Assembly (NCBI GenBank): GCA_910585655.1
Contig: CAJUFW010000173.1
Coordinates: 1-7,109, forward strand
Source: an uncultured Lachnospiraceae bacterium
Lineage (GTDB): Bacteria; Bacillota_A; Clostridia; Lachnospirales; Lachnospiraceae
Direction: 5' to 3'
Length of the DNA stretch: 7,109 nucleotides
Made by a program: the position numbers and the translations under genes. Shown here one piece after another: positions 5,914 through 7,109 of this stretch. Under the pieces are notes generated by a model. That model was not told where the DNA came from. It did no database searches and saw only the letters and a list, made by a program, of their open reading frames with translations. The stretch's first letter is position 1. Each line of letters starts with the position of its first letter.

Positions 5914-6247
5914 AAAAGAATTTATCGAAGAAATTTCCAAACGATGTCAGATGACGACCTATGCAGTAGAGGAACTGTATACAGTTTCCTCCGGTCTGGT
6001 GGCAGAACGACTGATTGCAGGAGAAGAAATTGAATTGCCCCAGTTCGGAAAATTTGTCCTCAAGGAAAAATACGCCAGACACCTGCTGTCCGGTCAAGGT
6101 TCTATGGCGGAATGTCTTTGTATCTATCCTGCCTTCCAGATTGCCTATGGACTAAAAACCAGAGTTAAAAACGGATGCAAATACCCAAAGGCAGCAGCCT
6201 GCCCAAAACGAGAAGCCTCCAAGGCGAGAGCAGACCAAAAGTTATGA
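5906..6247 (+). CDS. HU/IHF-family DNA-binding protein with basic tail
   Basis: 113 aa from the TTG start, against about 90 for typical HU. The helical N-terminus MNKKEFIEEI, then GEEIELPQFGKFVLKEKYAR (39-58), corresponds to the HU signature G-F-G-x-F-x-x-x-x-R-x-A-R (Gly replaced by Gln before FG). YPAFQIAYGLKTRVK (74-88) corresponds to the C-terminal PxFKxGKxLKxxVN helix. The beta-arm is odd: the RNPxTG tip, whose proline intercalates into DNA, is replaced by LLSGQGSMAE. About 25 extra Lys/Arg/Ala-rich residues follow the core. It would bind and bend DNA as a dimer. The gene overlaps the polymerase gene by 8 nt and so is co-translated with it. It may act at the T-rich divergent region or at an element end; an architectural role in transcription start is inference. 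Confidence 0.85.
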   Translation: MNKKEFIEEISKRCQMTTYAVEELYTVSSGLVAERLIAGEEIELPQFGKFVLKEKYARHLLSGQGSMAECLCIYPAFQIAYGLKTRVKNGCKYPKAAACPKREASKARADQKL

Positions 6248-6512
6248 AATACCGATTTGACCCTTTGTTTTTTTAGCGGTTTTTCCGCAGACTTTCTTCG
6301 GAACTTCCGTCAAAAAACGGAGATTTTTGGATAAGGGAGCTATAGGAAGCCACAGAAATCAAAAACGATAGAAGGGAGGAAGGCGAAATTAGGCTCATAC
6401 GACAACCTGGTATCGCTGACTACTACCATTACAAAAAGTAAACTTGACTTACTCGGATATCCAATGGAAAGAACACGCACCATTCTTCAATGTGGGCGAC
6501 TTACCAGAATAA
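6244..6512 (+). pseudogene. Possible decayed reading frame after the HU-like gene
   Basis: An ATG overlaps the HU-like stop (ATGA). Its frame reads MKYRFDPLFF, TAG (6274), a basic stretch to WIREL, TAG (6343), then a protein-like segment ending IADYYHYKK and TAA (6439). The -1 frame then continues from 6438 as VNLTYSDIQWKEHAP and more, to TAA at 6510, the join falling on an A-run (AAAAAG). Two ambers and a frameshift suggest a degraded fourth operon gene. The segments are short enough to be chance, and two weak hairpins (6276-6288, 6306-6321) lie within. No family is recognised. Apart from this, 6248-6531 shows no gene. Confidence 0.25.
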
Positions 6513-6531
6513 AAACTATCTGAACTGAACC

Positions 6532-6574
6532 TATATCCCCGTACGGCAATGACCGTTCGGGGGATATAATTTTT
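6532..6574 (+). terminator. Rho-independent terminator of the polymerase operon
   Basis: TATATCCCC (6532-6540) pairs perfectly with GGGGATATA (6560-6568). The stem extends inward through G-C and ACGG/CCGT pairs with one bulge and one mismatch to a 6-nt loop (CAATGA). On the plus strand a run of five Ts (6570-6574) follows after AA. It is the first strong hairpin after the HU-like gene. It may also slow transcripts from the convergent minus-strand gene ending at 6573, although the minus side lacks an adjacent T-run. Confidence 0.72.
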
Positions 6575-6818
6575 ATGACCGCCTATACCTGCTCCAAAGA
6601 TATACACCCAGCACCAGCGAGGCGATAGACAGCGGATACACCGTCCATGCCAAAGCCTGGAACCCAACACTGGCCGGAGCACTGTTCTGCCACGGTGGTG
6701 CCATACTCAAAAACCGATACTCCCCACCAGCCCAAGCCGACCCGACATTGGAACCAATCATCGCAATCGCGATGAACAAACTGCCCCAAAATCGCGGATG
6801 TTTCAAGAAAAACCTCAT
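6573..6818 (-). CDS. Small two-helix membrane protein, unknown function
   Basis: 81 aa. The basic start MRFFLKHPRF is followed by a hydrophobic segment (about 11-31, WGSLFIAIAMIGSNVGSAWA). A polar loop follows (GGEYRFLSMAPPWQNSAP, 31-48), then a second hydrophobic segment (about 53-75, FQALAWTVYPLSIASLVLG). The end is basic (SRYRRS). By the positive-inside rule both ends face the cytoplasm and the loop lies outside; the AWA-G could also mimic a signal-peptidase site. GAAAGG and GGAAG lie upstream of the start, and a good promoter lies at 6894-6922, which supports expression. Two other overlapping minus-strand frames here lack this organisation. It converges on the polymerase operon and is probably a separate unit. 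No family is recognised. Confidence 0.6.
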   Translation of the reverse strand: MRFFLKHPRFWGSLFIAIAMIGSNVGSAWAGGEYRFLSMAPPWQNSAPASVGFQALAWTVYPLSIASLVLGVYLWSRYRRS

Positions 6819-6886
6819 AATGCTTCCATTCCTTTCAAAATCGTAGTAGTCGAGCTTTAACCCGGAATTCTAGTAGACGTATTTAC

Positions 6887-6913
6887 ATTTTAGAGTATAT
6901 ACTGTTCTAAAAT
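6887..6913. promoter_or_regulatory. Inverted repeat overlapping the membrane-protein promoter (candidate operator)
   Basis: ATTTTAGA (6887-6894) and TCTAAAAT (6906-6913) are perfect 8-bp arms separated by 11 bp, centred at 6900. The repeat spans the -10 box and much of the spacer, where a repressor would block polymerase. Confidence 0.45.
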
Positions 6914-6922
6914 AAAAGTCAA
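6894..6922 (-). promoter_or_regulatory. Sigma-A type promoter of the small membrane protein gene
   Basis: Minus strand: -35 TTGACT (6917-6922), 17-bp spacer, -10 TATACT (6894-6899), each one base from consensus. The predicted leader is about 70 nt to the ATG at 6818. Confidence 0.75.
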
Positions 6923-7083
6923 AAGGATTATCGCTGAAGCAGTATGACAAACGCTTTCTTACCAAACACGAAAACCATCTTAGCTATTCCGTTACACAGG
7001 ATGGGGAAGATTTTCCTTCTGAATCATCCTTCATCTATATCAGAAAAAAGAATAAGTCTATAACCTGTTTTGATTGGCTATAA
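6916..7083 (+). pseudogene. Start-less short reading frame, possible gene remnant
   Basis: 55 codons open from a TAA at 6913 to a TAA at 7081, containing LKQYDKRFLTKHENHLSYS and ending SITCFDWL. There is no ATG, GTG or TTG in frame; only a CTG at 6934 with AAAAGG about 7 nt before it. The composition looks protein-like, but the length is compatible with chance, and it overlaps the minus-strand promoter. No family is recognised. Confidence 0.2.
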
Positions 7084-7096
7084 ACTTATTATACGA

Positions 7097-7103
7097 GGGA
7101 GGG
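7097..7103 (+). promoter_or_regulatory. Possible ribosome-binding site for a gene beyond the right edge
   Basis: GGGAGGG lies 6 nt before the window end. If real, a plus-strand gene starts within a few bases after 7109. No start codon is visible inside the window. Confidence 0.3.
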
Positions 7104-7109
7104 AACTCC

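Noticed and set aside
5837..6097. 86-aa minus-strand frame across the polymerase/HU-like junction
   Set aside because: It is antisense to two well-supported genes and has no motif.
6276..6321. Hairpins GCGG-TTTTT-CCGC and TCCGT-CAAAAA-ACGGA as terminators
   Set aside because: Stems are only 4-5 bp and the first lacks a T-run after it; the 6532-6568 hairpin is far stronger. They may add slight attenuation at most.
6431..6441. Programmed -1 frameshift site at the A-run
   Set aside because: The heptamer is C AAA AAG rather than X XXY YYZ, no pseudoknot or close hairpin follows, and upstream TAGs already break the frame.
6449..6682. 77-aa minus-strand frame overlapping the small membrane protein
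   Set aside because: It runs through the terminator hairpin, is rich in Arg, Trp and Cys with no coherent pattern, and competes with a frame that has two clear hydrophobic helices and a promoter.
1..7109. CRISPR array, tRNA or rRNA genes
   Set aside because: No regularly spaced repeats, cloverleaf-like segments or rRNA-like sequence were seen on either strand.

Overview
The window looks like an accessory (mobile-element type) segment from a low-to-mid-GC Firmicute, most likely a gut Clostridia/Lachnospiraceae-like genome. The grounds are strong AGGAG/GGAGG ribosome-binding sites, a TTG start, sigma-A type promoters with 17-bp spacers, and A/T-rich control regions. No housekeeping gene is present. 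Assignments come from motif reading alone; no database search was possible.

Layout. Positions 1-76 hold a perfect 7-bp hairpin that resembles the end of an IS200/IS605-type element, or possibly a weak terminator. On the minus strand, transcribed leftward, come a small sigma-70-like factor (1561-2112, start revised from 2127) and then a DUF262-family protein with the DGxQR signature (77-1507). They share a near-consensus promoter (TTGACA-17-TAAAAT) flanked by a LexA-like GAAC-N4-GTTC palindrome. A 349-bp T-rich divergent control region (2113-2461) separates them from a tightly coupled plus-strand operon. That operon is an orphan 181-aa protein (2462-3007), a 969-aa protein (3004-5913) and an HU/IHF-like DNA-binding protein (5906-6247). 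Adjacent genes overlap by 4 and 8 nt.

The centrepiece is the 969-aa protein. In the correct order it carries motifs like those of single-chain two-barrel RNA polymerases (eukaryotic RDR/QDE-1 and phage YonO type). These are a DG motif of barrel 1 (309-310), TPSSVKYGKF (378-387), HYQLLNTL (421-428), an R-x-P motif (563-565), the metal-binding loop SGADFDSD (619-626), KIGEIVN (679-685) and an IDxxK-like segment (744-748). All three catalytic aspartates are kept, but the usually invariant Gly of DxDGD is Ser.

Together these genes look like a self-contained transcription or RNA-synthesis module: polymerase, an unknown partner, a chromatin-like DNA binder, a dedicated sigma-like regulator, and a DUF262 protein of the kind often found in defence or nucleic-acid-sensing systems. 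Possible DNA-damage control of the minus operon (LexA-like box) and the lack of a clear sigma-A promoter for the polymerase operon suggest conditional expression. The joint function is inference.

Downstream, 6248-6572 has no intact gene: it holds a possible decayed reading frame with two in-frame TAGs and a frameshift, followed by a strong terminator hairpin (6532-6574). A small two-helix membrane protein (6573-6818, minus) has its own promoter (TTGACT-17-TATACT) under an inverted repeat. The right edge holds a start-less short reading frame and a possible ribosome-binding site for a gene beyond the window.
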